A stretch of 64,000 bases of DNA from Eubacterium sp. (GTDB lineage Bacteria; Bacillota; Clostridia; Lachnospirales; Lachnospiraceae): positions 43,092-107,091 of the forward strand of contig JAEFAB010000069.1 of the NCBI GenBank assembly GCA_016292095.1, read 5' to 3'. This document shows positions 41,640-50,845 of the stretch, piece after piece. The notes below the pieces were generated by a model. It was given only the letters and a program-made list of their open reading frames with translations. It searched no databases and was not told where the DNA came from. A program made the position numbers and the translations under genes. Numbering within the stretch: the stretch's first letter is position 1; the number at the start of each line of letters is the position of its first letter.

Positions 41640-44291
41640 ATGAAGAAAATAACCTCCAATGAATTACGAAATGCTTGGAAGGAATTTTATATTAAAAGAG
41701 GACACGTGGATGTAGGTGCCGTATCTTTAGTTTCTGACGGTTCTACCGGTGTTATGTTTAATGTTGCGGGAATGCAGCCTTTAATGCCATATCTTTTAGG
41801 AAAAGAACATCCACAGGGCACAAGACTTTGCAATGTACAGGGTTGTGTCAGAACAAACGATATTGATTCTGTTGGTGATACAAGCCACGGTACATTCTTT
41901 GAAATGATGGGAAGCTGGTCTTTGGGAGATTACTTTAAGGAAGATCGTTGTAAGTGGAGTTTTGAACTTTTGACAGAAGTTTTCGGTTTTGATGCAGATC
42001 ATCTTGCAGCAACTGTTTTTGCGGGAGACGAAGATGCACCTAGAGATGAAGAAGGTGCAAAATACAGAATTGCATCCGGATTTAAGCCGGAAAACGTATA
42101 CTATTTACCAAAAGAACACAACTGGTGGGGATTGGAATTCGGTCCTTGCGGTCCGGACTCAGAAATGTTCTATATCAATGATGTGGAACCATGTGGTCCT
42201 GATTGTAATCCCGGCTGTGACTGCGGACGCTTTACTGAAATCGGTAATGACGTATTCATGCAGTACGAAAAGCATCATGACGGTCATTTGACACCGCTTG
42301 AAAAGAAGAATGTCGATACCGGTTGGGGCTTGGAACGTAACCTTGCCTTCTTAAACGGAACCTCCGATGTTTATAAAACAGATTTTTACACTTCTGTTAT
42401 TTCATACATTGAAAAGAAATCCGGCGTTAAATATGATACGGAAGAAAAATCAACAAAATCAATGCGTATTATCGCAGATCACTGCAGAACCAGTGTTATG
42501 TTGATTGGAGATCCGGCGAAACTTCGTCCATCCAATGCCGGTGCAGGATACGTTCTTCGTCGATTGATTCGTCGTGCGGTAAGACACGGAAGAACCTTAA
42601 AGTTGCAGACAGAGGATTATATCAACATTGCAACAATCTTTATTGATGAAGTATACAAAGAAAGTTATCCGCTTTTAACAGAAAACAGAGAATTTGTTCT
42701 TTCTGAATTGAAGAAGGAAATTGAACGTTTCCAGTCAACTCTTGAAAACGGAATGAAAGAATTTAAGAAGATTCTGGATACAAAGAAAGAAAACAATACA
42801 ACTGAAATTTCAGGAAAAGAAGCATTCTACCTTTATGATACCTTTGGTTTCCCAATCGAACTTACTATTGAAATGGCTGAAGAAGAGGGAATGAGCGTAT
42901 CAGAAGAAGAATTCAAGGATGCAATGGAAGAACAGAAGCAGAAAGCAAGAGCTAATGCAAACTTCTCTCAGAAGTCTTTGGATGAAGATGTTTTTGAAAG
43001 CCTTGGAAAAGATGTAACAACGGAATTTGTTGGTTATGATACCTTGGAAGCTTCTGAAAAAATTGTAGCTATGGCAAATGAAGAAGCAATGGTTGACAGT
43101 TTACAGGCCGGAGAACAGGGCACTTTGGTATTTGCAAAAACTCCGTTCTATGCAACCATGGGTGGTCAGAAAGGTGATATCGGTACAATCACAACAGATA
43201 CCGGTGTGTTTGAAGTGGAAGATACTGTGAAACTTCCGGAAAACCGTGTGGGACATGTAGGACATGTTGTATCCGGTTCCATCAACAGTGATGATGTTGC
43301 CAAATTATCCGTTGATGCTATGACCCGTGCAAAGACTTGCAAAAACCACTCTGCAACACATTTATTACAGGCAGCTTTGAAAGAAGTGCTTGGAGATTAC
43401 GTGGAACAGCAGGGTTCATATCAGGATAGTGACCGTACACGTTTTGACTTTAGTCATTCCGAAAGCATGACTGCAGAACAGATGAAAGCGGTTGAAAAAA
43501 TTGTGAATGATAAAATTGCGGAAGCAATTCCGGTTGACACAAAGGTTATGGGAATTGAAGAAGCGAAAAACAGTGGAGCGATGGCATTGTTCGGAGAAAA
43601 ATACGGCGACAGCGTTCGTGTTGTTTCTATGGGAGATTTCTCTAAAGAACTTTGCGGTGGTACTCATGTGAAGAATACAGGAGATATTTCTTCCTTTAAG
43701 ATTCTTTCCGAAAGCGGTGTTGCTGCCGGTGTTCGAAGAATTGAAGCACTGACAGGAAACAATGTATTGGATTATTATCGTTCTCTGGAAGAAACTTTGG
43801 AAGATGCTGCATCTGCTGCAAAAACAAATTCAGCCAACCTGGTTCATAAGATTCAGGATATGTTGGCACAGATTAAGGAATTATCTTCTGAAAACGAATC
43901 ATTAAAATCTAAACTTGCAAACAATTCCATTGGCGATGTTATGGATCAGATTGAAGAAGTACAGGGTGTGAAGCTTCTTGCAACAAAGGTTACTGATGTT
44001 GACATGAATGGTCTTCGTAATCTTGGAGACAGCCTGAAAGAAAAGATGGGCGGCGGTGTTGTAGTAATCGTTTCTGCAAACGGTGACAAAGCAAATGTCC
44101 TAGTAATGGCTGATGATGATGCAATTGCCAAAGGAGCACACGCAGGTAACATGATTAAGGAAATTGCCAAGCTTGTTGGTGGTGGCGGCGGTGGTCGTCC
44201 AAACATGGCTCAGGCGGGCGGTAAAAATCCAGCAGGTGCTGATGACGCAGTGAAGGCTGCAAAAGAAATCCTTGCAGCACAACTTTCATAA
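41640..44291 (+). CDS. alaS: Alanyl-tRNA synthetase
   Basis: An 883-residue class II synthetase with all domains: catalytic N part (NVAGMQPLMPYLLG, GRFTEIGNDVFMQ), tRNA recognition, the editing domain with HSATHLL (about 570) and CGGTHV (about 671), both needed to clear Ser/Gly, and the C-terminal DHHA1-like part ending in GGGGGGRPNMAQAGGKNP. An internal CGPDCNPGCDCGRF cysteine cluster at about 182-196 could hold a metal. AAAAAGGAG precedes the ATG. Confidence 0.97.
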   Translation: MKKITSNELRNAWKEFYIKRGHVDVGAVSLVSDGSTGVMFNVAGMQPLMPYLLGKEHPQGTRLCNVQGCVRTNDIDSVGDTSHGTFFEMMGSWSLGDYFKEDRCKWSFELLTEVFGFDADHLAATVFAGDEDAPRDEEGAKYRIASGFKPENVYYLPKEHNWWGLEFGPCGPDSEMFYINDVEPCGPDCNPGCDCGRFTEIGNDVFMQYEKHHDGHLTPLEKKNVDTGWGLERNLAFLNGTSDVYKTDFYTSVISYIEKKSGVKYDTEEKSTKSMRIIADHCRTSVMLIGDPAKLRPSNAGAGYVLRRLIRRAVRHGRTLKLQTEDYINIATIFIDEVYKESYPLLTENREFVLSELKKEIERFQSTLENGMKEFKKILDTKKENNTTEISGKEAFYLYDTFGFPIELTIEMAEEEGMSVSEEEFKDAMEEQKQKARANANFSQKSLDEDVFESLGKDVTTEFVGYDTLEASEKIVAMANEEAMVDSLQAGEQGTLVFAKTPFYATMGGQKGDIGTITTDTGVFEVEDTVKLPENRVGHVGHVVSGSINSDDVAKLSVDAMTRAKTCKNHSATHLLQAALKEVLGDYVEQQGSYQDSDRTRFDFSHSESMTAEQMKAVEKIVNDKIAEAIPVDTKVMGIEEAKNSGAMALFGEKYGDSVRVVSMGDFSKELCGGTHVKNTGDISSFKILSESGVAAGVRRIEALTGNNVLDYYRSLEETLEDAASAAKTNSANLVHKIQDMLAQIKELSSENESLKSKLANNSIGDVMDQIEEVQGVKLLATKVTDVDMNGLRNLGDSLKEKMGGGVVVIVSANGDKANVLVMADDDAIAKGAHAGNMIKEIAKLVGGGGGGRPNMAQAGGKNPAGADDAVKAAKEILAAQLS

Positions 44292-44297
44292 AAACTA

Positions 44298-44325
44298 TTG
44301 ACGAGATAGAAATATATGATATAAT
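44298..44325 (+). promoter_or_regulatory. Promoter of rpsU
   Basis: TTGACG (44298-44303), a 16-base spacer and TATAAT (44320-44325) with a TG extended -10. The leader carries a small AT-rich hairpin at 44330-44347 (TTTGTGTT/AACACAAA). Confidence 0.75.
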
Positions 44326-44393
44326 ATTTTTTGTGTTTTAACACAAATACCTACAGTTTTAGGAATCTATAACTGAAGGGAGGTCAGGAAAGA

Positions 44394-44570
44394 ATGTCAA
44401 GCGTTATCGTAAAAGAAAATGAATCTATCGACAGTGCATTACGTAGATTCAAGAGAAATTGCGCAAAAGCTGGTATCCAGCAGGAAATTCGTAAGCGTGA
44501 ACATTACGAAAAACCAAGCGTAAAGCGTAAGAAAAAGTCAGAAGCCGCTAGAAAGCGCAAATATAATTAA
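44394..44570 (+). CDS. rpsU: 30S ribosomal protein bS21
   Basis: A 58-residue very basic small-subunit protein. It begins [20 protein letters not shown], continues with [19 protein letters not shown] and ends in the basic [15 protein letters not shown] tail, as in other S21s. GGGAGG lies 11 bases before the ATG. It has its own promoter and terminator, so it is a single-gene unit. rpsU next to yqfC-yqfD-phoH-ybeY is the usual Firmicutes order. Confidence 0.96.
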   Translation: MSSVIVKENESIDSALRRFKRNCAKAGIQQEIRKREHYEKPSVKRKKKSEAARKRKYN

Positions 44571-44575
44571 TGATA

Positions 44576-44606
44576 AAAAGCCGGAACGATTTGTTCCGGT
44601 TTTTTA
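44576..44606 (+). terminator. Rho-independent terminator after rpsU
   Basis: CCGGAAC (44581-44587) pairs with GTTCCGG (44593-44599), extended by A/T pairs and followed by six T. Confidence 0.9.
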
Positions 44607-44652
44607 TTGCTTTCGGGAACTTAAAAAGGATGTCTTGAAACGGAAATTTTCG

Positions 44653-44660
44653 CATATATT
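44653..44660 (+). promoter_or_regulatory. Candidate mother-cell sigma -10 upstream of yqfC
   Basis: CATATATT, the same octamer that forms the sigma-E-like -10 before spoIVA; followed by A, it also fits the sigma-K pattern CATAnnnTA. yqfC and yqfD belong to the sigma-E regulon in Bacillus. No good -35 is seen, and it is only 10 bases before the annotated yqfC ATG, so a start at 44686 may be the real one. Confidence 0.35.
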
Positions 44661-44670
44661 ATGAAAAAAG

Positions 44671-44937
44671 ATGGAAGACCGGGAAATGTTTCATATCGAC
44701 AATCAGTACGAATTTCCGAGAGACGTGGTGGAACAGGAAGTTCTTTGCCAGATGGTGGGACAAAAAGAGTTTATTGTAGAAAACTACAAGCGATTATTGT
44801 TGTTTTTACCGGATGAAGTAAAAATTCAGTGTAAAAATTACACATTAGCGGTTAAAGGAGAAGGTTTTATCATATCTTATTATAACGAGGACACAATTAT
44901 AGTTTCGGGATGTATTCATGAGATATCATTTTTATAA
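44671..44937 (+). CDS. yqfC: Sporulation protein YqfC
   Basis: An 88-residue YabP/YqfC-family protein: PRDVVEQEVLCQMVGQKEF, VENYKRLLLF, and the end LAVKGEGFIISYYNEDTIIVSG match the family's beta-rich pattern. Deletion of yqfC family genes affects sporulation in other Firmicutes; the molecular role is unknown. The start is uncertain: no clear ribosome site before the ATG at 44671, and MFHIDNQYEF at 44686 is an alternative. It overlaps yqfD by 20 bases. Confidence 0.85.
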   Translation: MEDREMFHIDNQYEFPRDVVEQEVLCQMVGQKEFIVENYKRLLLFLPDEVKIQCKNYTLAVKGEGFIISYYNEDTIIVSGCIHEISFL

Positions 44938-46108
44938 TATTTGCGTGGAAAAGAAAAGTTTTTATGAAATCATTAATGGATGTAAAGGACTCCCTCTTCG
45001 GAATATTGTGGAAGAAGAACAAGGGGTTCTTTTTGATGTAGATGCCAAGGATTTAAAAATTCTCTCGAACTTTTTGGAAGCAGAACAAATTAAACCTCTT
45101 CAATTCGTTGAAAAAGGGGTAAAAACGAAGGTGGGGTTTTCCTTGCTGAAAGTTGTCTGTTGCAGTGTTTTGGTGATGTCTCTGGGGCTGTTTTTGTGCT
45201 CCGGTTATATTTGGAATATTTCCGTAGAGGGGAATTATTCTTATTCTGAAGAACAACTGAAATCATTCTTAAAACAAAATGATTTGATGGAGGGAGTAAA
45301 AAAGTCAACGGTGGATTGCGGAAAAATCGAAAATCTTATCCGTGGACAATATTCTGATATCAGTTGGGTCAGTTGTGAAATCAAAGGAACCAATCTGATG
45401 ATTCATATGAAGGAGAATTATATTGCGGAAATCAGTGCCAAAGAAACGAAGCCCTATCATTTGATAGCCAATGTTTCCGGTACTATTACATCGATTATTA
45501 CCAGAAGTGGCCGGGCGGCGGTGAAAGCCGGGGACCAAGTTAAAAAAGGGGATTTATTGATTTCCGGGAAAATCGAGGTGCAAAACGAATTTGATGAAGC
45601 GGTTTGGGAAGGCTATTGTATGGCTGACGGAGACATTCAGGCAAAGGTGGTTCACCATTATAAGGATTCAGTGGAAAAAAAGCAGGTACAAATTCCTTAT
45701 GAGAGCAGTCGGAACTACACATTTCCGTTTCCGGTATCCATGATTTTGCAGTTTGGAAAAGAGAAAAATCACTATGTAGAACACCGTTCGGAACCCATTG
45801 CCCTGTTTGAACATTATTATTTGCCTCTTCAGATGCACCATTATACCGTTTTTCGGGAAGAACCGAAAATAAGGGAGTTGACATCCCGAGAGGCTGAGAA
45901 AATTCTTCGTCACAAAATGTTGTATTATTTTGTACAATTAGAGCAAAAGGGGTACAAAATATTGAAAAAAGATGTTAAAATGGTAACGGTTAAAAGTAAA
46001 TATTGTCTACAGGGAAAATATGTCTGTATCGAACCTGTAGGGAAAGTGGAATATATCGATCTAAAGAAAGAAGAAAAGGAAAGTAGTACCAATGAGCGTA
46101 ATCGATAA
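44918..46108 (+). CDS. yqfD: Sporulation protein YqfD
   Basis: A 396-residue membrane protein needed for efficient sporulation in Firmicutes. It has an N-terminal soluble part of about 80 residues, one strong membrane helix (LLKVVCCSVLVMSLGLFLCSG, about 84-104), then a POTRA-like and beta-rich outer part with SGTITSIITRSGRAAVKAGD and KKGDLLISGKI, which are family hallmarks. It overlaps yqfC at the 5' end and phoH by 17 bases at the 3' end, so the three are translationally coupled. Confidence 0.92.
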   Translation: MRYHFYNICVEKKSFYEIINGCKGLPLRNIVEEEQGVLFDVDAKDLKILSNFLEAEQIKPLQFVEKGVKTKVGFSLLKVVCCSVLVMSLGLFLCSGYIWNISVEGNYSYSEEQLKSFLKQNDLMEGVKKSTVDCGKIENLIRGQYSDISWVSCEIKGTNLMIHMKENYIAEISAKETKPYHLIANVSGTITSIITRSGRAAVKAGDQVKKGDLLISGKIEVQNEFDEAVWEGYCMADGDIQAKVVHHYKDSVEKKQVQIPYESSRNYTFPFPVSMILQFGKEKNHYVEHRSEPIALFEHYYLPLQMHHYTVFREEPKIRELTSREAEKILRHKMLYYFVQLEQKGYKILKKDVKMVTVKSKYCLQGKYVCIEPVGKVEYIDLKKEEKESSTNERNR

Positions 46109-47093
46109 TATAATGGATATTCCATCAGAACATCAACAGAATGTCTTTGGACAGTTCGATTGTCATATTAAAAAAATTGAACGTACGTTACACGTGACTA
46201 TGATTTCCAGGGATTCTCAGTTGAAAATCATTGGCGCGGATTTGGCGTGTCAGCGGGCAAAAAGTGTCTTTTTAGAATTGTTGGAGCTTTCAAAGCGAGG
46301 CAATGAAATTACAGAGCAGAATGTAGATTATGCCCTGGCACTTGCCTTTGAAAACAATGAAGGTGCATTGGTGGAATTGGATGATGAAATCATCTGCAGA
46401 ACGGTAATGGGAAAGCCTGTAAAACCGAAAACGTTGGGTCAGCAAAAATATGTTAAATATATTCGTGACCACATGATTGTATTCGGTATCGGGCCTGCCG
46501 GAACCGGAAAAACCTATCTGGCTATGGCGATGGCTGTTACTGCATTGAAAAACAATGAAGTCAATAAAATTATTTTAACAAGACCGGCTATTGAGGCCGG
46601 AGAAAACCTTGGATTTCTTCCGGGGGATTTACAGAGTAAGGTTGACCCGTATTTGCGTCCCCTTTATGATGCTCTTTATCAACTGATGGGAGCAGAAAGT
46701 TTTGCGGCGAACAGCGAAAAGGGAATTATTGAAGTGGCCCCTTTGGCTTATATGAGAGGGCGTACACTGGATAATGCCTTTATTATTCTGGATGAGGCAC
46801 AAAATACCACACCGGCGCAGATGAAGATGTTTCTGACCCGAATCGGATTTGGTTCCAAGGTTATTGTAACCGGTGACCGGACCCAGAAGGATTTACCGAA
46901 AGATGTTACTTCCGGTCTTGAAATTGCGACCAAAGTTCTTTCGACTGTGGATGATATTGGATTTGTCTATTTGGACAACCATGATGTTGTCCGTCATCCG
47001 TTGGTTCAGAAAATTGTAAAGGCTTACGAAGATTATGATAATCGTCAAAGAAACAGAAAGGCGGATAATAAACCGAAGCAGGGTAAAAAATGA
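46092..47093 (+). CDS. phoH: PhoH-family ATPase
   Basis: A 333-residue P-loop ATPase of the PhoH/YbeZ type, linked with YbeY in RNA metabolism. An N-terminal KH-like region (about 20-90) precedes Walker A GPAGTGKTYLAMA at about 134, TRPAIEAGENLGFLPGD, and Walker B FIILDEAQNT. The C end is basic. The ATG lies within the yqfD 3' end. The stop overlaps ybeY by 4 bases (ATGA). Confidence 0.94.
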   Translation: MSVIDNIMDIPSEHQQNVFGQFDCHIKKIERTLHVTMISRDSQLKIIGADLACQRAKSVFLELLELSKRGNEITEQNVDYALALAFENNEGALVELDDEIICRTVMGKPVKPKTLGQQKYVKYIRDHMIVFGIGPAGTGKTYLAMAMAVTALKNNEVNKIILTRPAIEAGENLGFLPGDLQSKVDPYLRPLYDALYQLMGAESFAANSEKGIIEVAPLAYMRGRTLDNAFIILDEAQNTTPAQMKMFLTRIGFGSKVIVTGDRTQKDLPKDVTSGLEIATKVLSTVDDIGFVYLDNHDVVRHPLVQKIVKAYEDYDNRQRNRKADNKPKQGKK

Positions 47094-47590
47094 GTGTACA
47101 GATAGAGAATGAATATGAACATCCGATTGGGACAGATTATGATACAATCATTCGGGACGTTGTGGAGGAAGCCATCGGCTATGTACAGTGTCCTTTCGAA
47201 TGTGAAGTGTCTGTTACCATTGTGGATAATGATGCAATTCATCAGTTAAATAAAGAAACCAGAGAGATTGACCGTCCAACGGATGTGTTGTCTTATCCGA
47301 TGCTGGATTATCCGGCACCGGCGGATTTTTCCAATGTGGAAAATGATGTTGCCAATTTCAATCCGGATTCCGGAGAATTGATTTTAGGTGATATTGTCAT
47401 TTCTTACGACAAAGTGATGGAACAGGCAACAGAGTATGGTCACTCTGAAAAAAGAGAATTAGCTTTTCTTGTTGCGCACAGTATGCTTCATCTGTTTGGT
47501 TATGACCATATGGAAGAAGAGGAACGAATTGTTATGGAAGAAAAGCAGGAAGAAATACTGAAAAATCTAGGAATAACGAGGGAAATATAA
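47090..47590 (+). CDS. ybeY: Endoribonuclease YbeY (rRNA maturation factor)
   Basis: YbeY is a Zn-dependent single-strand endoribonuclease acting in 16S rRNA 3' maturation and ribosome quality control. The 166-residue protein holds the metal motif HSMLHLFGYDH (about 130-140), and upstream TDVLSYPML and GDIVISYDKV. It is the last of the coupled yqfC-yqfD-phoH-ybeY set and starts within phoH. Confidence 0.95.
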   Translation: MSVQIENEYEHPIGTDYDTIIRDVVEEAIGYVQCPFECEVSVTIVDNDAIHQLNKETREIDRPTDVLSYPMLDYPAPADFSNVENDVANFNPDSGELILGDIVISYDKVMEQATEYGHSEKRELAFLVAHSMLHLFGYDHMEEEERIVMEEKQEEILKNLGITREI

Positions 47591-48691
47591 ATGAAGAAGT
47601 ATTTAACAAAGAAAACAATCGGAATTGCTGTTGCAGTGATTTTAGTTCTCGCAGGAATTATCACTGCGGTTGCGTTATCAGGAAAGAAAAAAGAAGTAAA
47701 AGAAAATCCTACAACAGTACAGGAAACTACAACAGTGGAAGAAACAACCACAGAACCGAAAGATCCTCACGCAGGAAAGGTTCAGAGTTATTTGACGGGC
47801 GAATATGTCAGCAAAAAACTGGCAGGAAAACGTCCGATTGCAGTGATGATCAACAATATTCAGGATGCAATTCCACAGTCCGGAATCAGCAAAGCGAAAG
47901 TAATGTATGAAGCACCGGTAGAAGGTGGAATTACAAGAATGATGGCGATTTTTGATGAATACGAAGATCTTAAGAATATCGGTTCTATCCGTAGTTGTCG
48001 TTTATACTATCCGAAATTTGCCAATGAATGGAATGCGATTTACGTTCATTACGGACAGTCCAAGTATGCTTTGGATTTCTTAAAGAGCGGTAAAGTGGAT
48101 ACAGTAAGTGCTTTAAACCGTGAGGCATCATTCTATCGTCAGAGCGGAAAAGTTGCTCCACATAACCTGTATGCAACCGGTGCAAAACTGAAAGAAGGTA
48201 TTAAGGCATTAGGATACGAAACAAAACATGGTTCTCACTACAAAGGACATTTTACTTTTGCAGATGATGACCGTAAGGTATCTTTGGAAAACGGAAAAAA
48301 AGCTAAGAAGGTTCAGATTGGTTATTTAATCAATCATCCTTGGTTTGAATACAACAAAAAAGACGGTCAGTATTACCGTTTCCAGTATGGCGGAAAACAT
48401 ATTGATGAAGCAACCGGAAAACAGCTTCATTTCTCTAATATTATTATTCAGTTTGTCGACGCTACATTATATCCGGACAACAAGAGTTTGAACATGACTT
48501 TAACAGGTTCCGGATCCGGTTGGTATATTACCAACGGTAAGGCTGAAAAGATTAACTGGAAGAAAACAAAAGATTTGGGACAGACCGTTTATACAGATAA
48601 AGACGGCAAAGATATAGTTTTAAATCAGGGTAAAACATTTATCTGTGTTGTTCAGAATGAATATTCAGATAACGTTGTTATTGGGAAATAA
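47591..48691 (+). CDS. YerB-like DUF3048 membrane-anchored protein
   Basis: A 366-residue extracytoplasmic protein of the DUF3048 (YerB) family. A single N-terminal membrane helix (GIAVAVILVLAGIITAVALSG) has no lipobox cysteine, unlike YerB itself, so it is helix-anchored. A Thr/Glu-rich linker (about 40-60) follows, then the conserved part with KRPIAVMINNIQDAIPQSG, GGITRMMAIF and IGSIRSCRLYYPKFA. The start directly abuts the ybeY stop. Function unknown; the placement suggests envelope work. Confidence 0.8.
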   Translation: MKKYLTKKTIGIAVAVILVLAGIITAVALSGKKKEVKENPTTVQETTTVEETTTEPKDPHAGKVQSYLTGEYVSKKLAGKRPIAVMINNIQDAIPQSGISKAKVMYEAPVEGGITRMMAIFDEYEDLKNIGSIRSCRLYYPKFANEWNAIYVHYGQSKYALDFLKSGKVDTVSALNREASFYRQSGKVAPHNLYATGAKLKEGIKALGYETKHGSHYKGHFTFADDDRKVSLENGKKAKKVQIGYLINHPWFEYNKKDGQYYRFQYGGKHIDEATGKQLHFSNIIIQFVDATLYPDNKSLNMTLTGSGSGWYITNGKAEKINWKKTKDLGQTVYTDKDGKDIVLNQGKTFICVVQNEYSDNVVIGK

Positions 48692-48712
48692 TAGCGCAAG
48701 AAGAGGTTCCAA

Positions 48713-50401
48713 ATGAAAAGTAGTGAGAAAAAGAATAGCTTTATTATACAAGGGAGTATTCTGGCCTTTGCCGGAATTATGGTACGAATCATTGGATTGA
48801 TGTACCGAATCCCCTTAACCAGAATTTTGGGAGATGCAGGAAACGATTATTATGGAACAGCCTATGATATTTATAATATTCTGCTTCTGTTATCTTCACA
48901 GAGTATGCCGTTGGCAGTTTCAAAAATCATATCTGAAAAAATCGGAAAGCAGGAGCATGTGAATGTGAAGCGTGTATTCCGCAGTGCATTGATTTATGCA
49001 TTGATTTTAGGCGGTGTTTTTGGTGGTTTGACCTTTATGGGGGCTGATTGGATTGCAACAGTCCTTTATCGTACACCACCGGCAGGAAGAGCGTTAAAGA
49101 TTTTGGCGCCGACCATTACCATTGTATGTGTACTTGGGGTATTTCGTGGATATTTCCAAGGGATGGGAAATATGGTTCCAACAGCAATCTCCCAGATTTT
49201 TGAACAGATTGTTAATGCAGTTGTCAGCGTTGTAGCTGCTTATGAATTAGGTGTTTACGGATATTCCGTGGCTAAAATGACCAAAGGATTTCCGACAGGA
49301 AAATCGGTTGCCGTTCAGAATGATTTTATGAATACCATCAAATTGTCCTGGTCCGCAGCCGGAGGTACGCTGGGAACTTGTCTTGGTGCAGCAAGTGCAT
49401 TAATTGTTATGATTATCATTTTCTTAAAAGCTAAGAAAGTAATGAATGCCAATGCTTTGACAGATATAACAGGAAAAGTTGACAGTTATGGAAAGATTAA
49501 TAAAATGATTATCTTTACCATTACACCGGTTCTGATCAGCACAACAATTTACAATATCAGCAATCAGTTAGATAATCCGATTTACAAAAATATTTCAGCG
49601 AAGATTATTCATCTGGCAGATTATGGTCCGTTATGGGGAATGTACAGTCAGAAATTCCGTGTGTTAACAACCATGCCAATTGCCATTGCGGCTGCACTTT
49701 CTACAGCCATTGTACCGTCCTTGGTTCGTTCCTACGTAGCAGGAGACGACAGCGTTGTGAAGGAAAAAATCAGTCTGGCATTGAAGTTTGCTATGATTAT
49801 TGCATTTCCGTGTGGGGTAGGACTTTCCGTTGTGGGTGGTCCGATTAACCATTTATTATTTGGGGATGATTCCAAGAGAATTGCCATCATGATGATTTTC
49901 AGTATTTTTACGGTAGTGGCATTTTCTTTATCTACCATCAGCAATGCAATTCTTCAGGGAATTGATAAATTGAATGTTCCGATTAAAAACTCAGCAATTG
50001 CATTGGGAATTCATGTGATTATTCTCCCTGTGTTGATGCTGGTATTTAAACTTGGAATTTTTGCTGTTGTAATCGGAGATTTTCTTTTTGGATTTACCGT
50101 ATGTCTGTTGAATGCTTCATCCATTAAGAAATATTTGAATTATCGACAGAATATTACCGATACCTTTGTGAGACCGTTTATTGCTTCGGCGATTATGGGA
50201 GTTATAACATTGGGCGTTTATCATCTTTGTTATTATCTGCTCCCTGTGAATGCCATTGCATTATTCCTTTCCATGGGAATGGCAGCGGTGACTTATGGGG
50301 TTGTATTAATTAAAACAAAGACCATTACAGAAGAGGAATTGTTGTCCATGCCAAAGGGAACGGCTATCATCAGTCTTTGTAAAAAGGTAAAACTTTTATA
50401 G
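48713..50401 (+). CDS. SpoVB/MurJ-like lipid-linked polysaccharide flippase
   Basis: A 562-residue membrane protein with about 14 hydrophobic helices, of the MOP superfamily (SpoVB/YtgP/MurJ). It opens with FIIQGSILAFAGIMVRIIGLMYRIPLTRILGDAGNDYYG, whose core RIIGLMYRIPLTRILG is typical of the SpoVB/YtgP branch; PLAVSKIISE and GYFQGMGNMVPTAISQI follow. Such proteins move lipid II or similar across the membrane. Whether it is the spore-cortex (SpoVB) or the vegetative paralogue cannot be told from one copy. Confidence 0.85.
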   Translation: MKSSEKKNSFIIQGSILAFAGIMVRIIGLMYRIPLTRILGDAGNDYYGTAYDIYNILLLLSSQSMPLAVSKIISEKIGKQEHVNVKRVFRSALIYALILGGVFGGLTFMGADWIATVLYRTPPAGRALKILAPTITIVCVLGVFRGYFQGMGNMVPTAISQIFEQIVNAVVSVVAAYELGVYGYSVAKMTKGFPTGKSVAVQNDFMNTIKLSWSAAGGTLGTCLGAASALIVMIIIFLKAKKVMNANALTDITGKVDSYGKINKMIIFTITPVLISTTIYNISNQLDNPIYKNISAKIIHLADYGPLWGMYSQKFRVLTTMPIAIAAALSTAIVPSLVRSYVAGDDSVVKEKISLALKFAMIIAFPCGVGLSVVGGPINHLLFGDDSKRIAIMMIFSIFTVVAFSLSTISNAILQGIDKLNVPIKNSAIALGIHVIILPVLMLVFKLGIFAVVIGDFLFGFTVCLLNASSIKKYLNYRQNITDTFVRPFIASAIMGVITLGVYHLCYYLLPVNAIALFLSMGMAAVTYGVVLIKTKTITEEELLSMPKGTAIISLCKKVKLL

Positions 50402-50486
50402 TATAATATATTTGAAACTGTAAAAAATATATGCATGAGTTTAGGGGAAACTTTATCGGCTAAAGCCGGATAGAAAAGGAGTTACA

Positions 50487-50828
50487 ATGAATAAACGAGC
50501 ATATATTTTTTATTTGAGTGTAATTATGATGGGGATGGCAGTTTCATTTCTGGCAGGAAAGCGGTTTGCCGCGGAGGAACCACCGGTTACCAAAACCAAT
50601 GCGGTGGCAAATTATGAACCGGCTTCAACAGGGGAGGTTCAAGGTTTTTGGTTAAAACTACAGAATAATAAAATTGTCATCTATGACAAAACGAAAGAGC
50701 ATATGATTGCGGAAACAGACATTCGGAAAAGCGACTGTTCCGTAAGAGATATCCATTTATTGGAAAATGGAATTTATCTGGAAACCATGGAAGGCCTGTT
50801 TAAGTATTTACAGGCCCATACCAGTTAA
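50487..50828 (+). CDS. Small membrane protein with BofC C-terminal-like domain
   Basis: A 113-residue protein with one N-terminal membrane helix (about 5-22, YIFYLSVIMMGMAVSFLAG) and an outer domain of about 65 residues. The pattern GFWLKLQNNKIVIYD, then an ETDI turn, and LENGIYLETMEGLFKYLQAH follows the C-terminal domain of BofC, the intercompartmental inhibitor of sigma-K activation, but the N-terminal BofC domain is absent. Role in signalling is therefore only a guess. AAAGGAG precedes the ATG. An 85-base leader contains a CGGC/GCCG hairpin at 50457-50472. Confidence 0.6.
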   Translation: MNKRAYIFYLSVIMMGMAVSFLAGKRFAAEEPPVTKTNAVANYEPASTGEVQGFWLKLQNNKIVIYDKTKEHMIAETDIRKSDCSVRDIHLLENGIYLETMEGLFKYLQAHTS

Positions 50829-50845
50829 ACAGTATGGAGAAAAAG

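Noticed and set aside
50402..50407. TATAAT after the SpoVB-like gene as a promoter
   Set aside because: No -35 at acceptable spacing and no TG extension; left unannotated.
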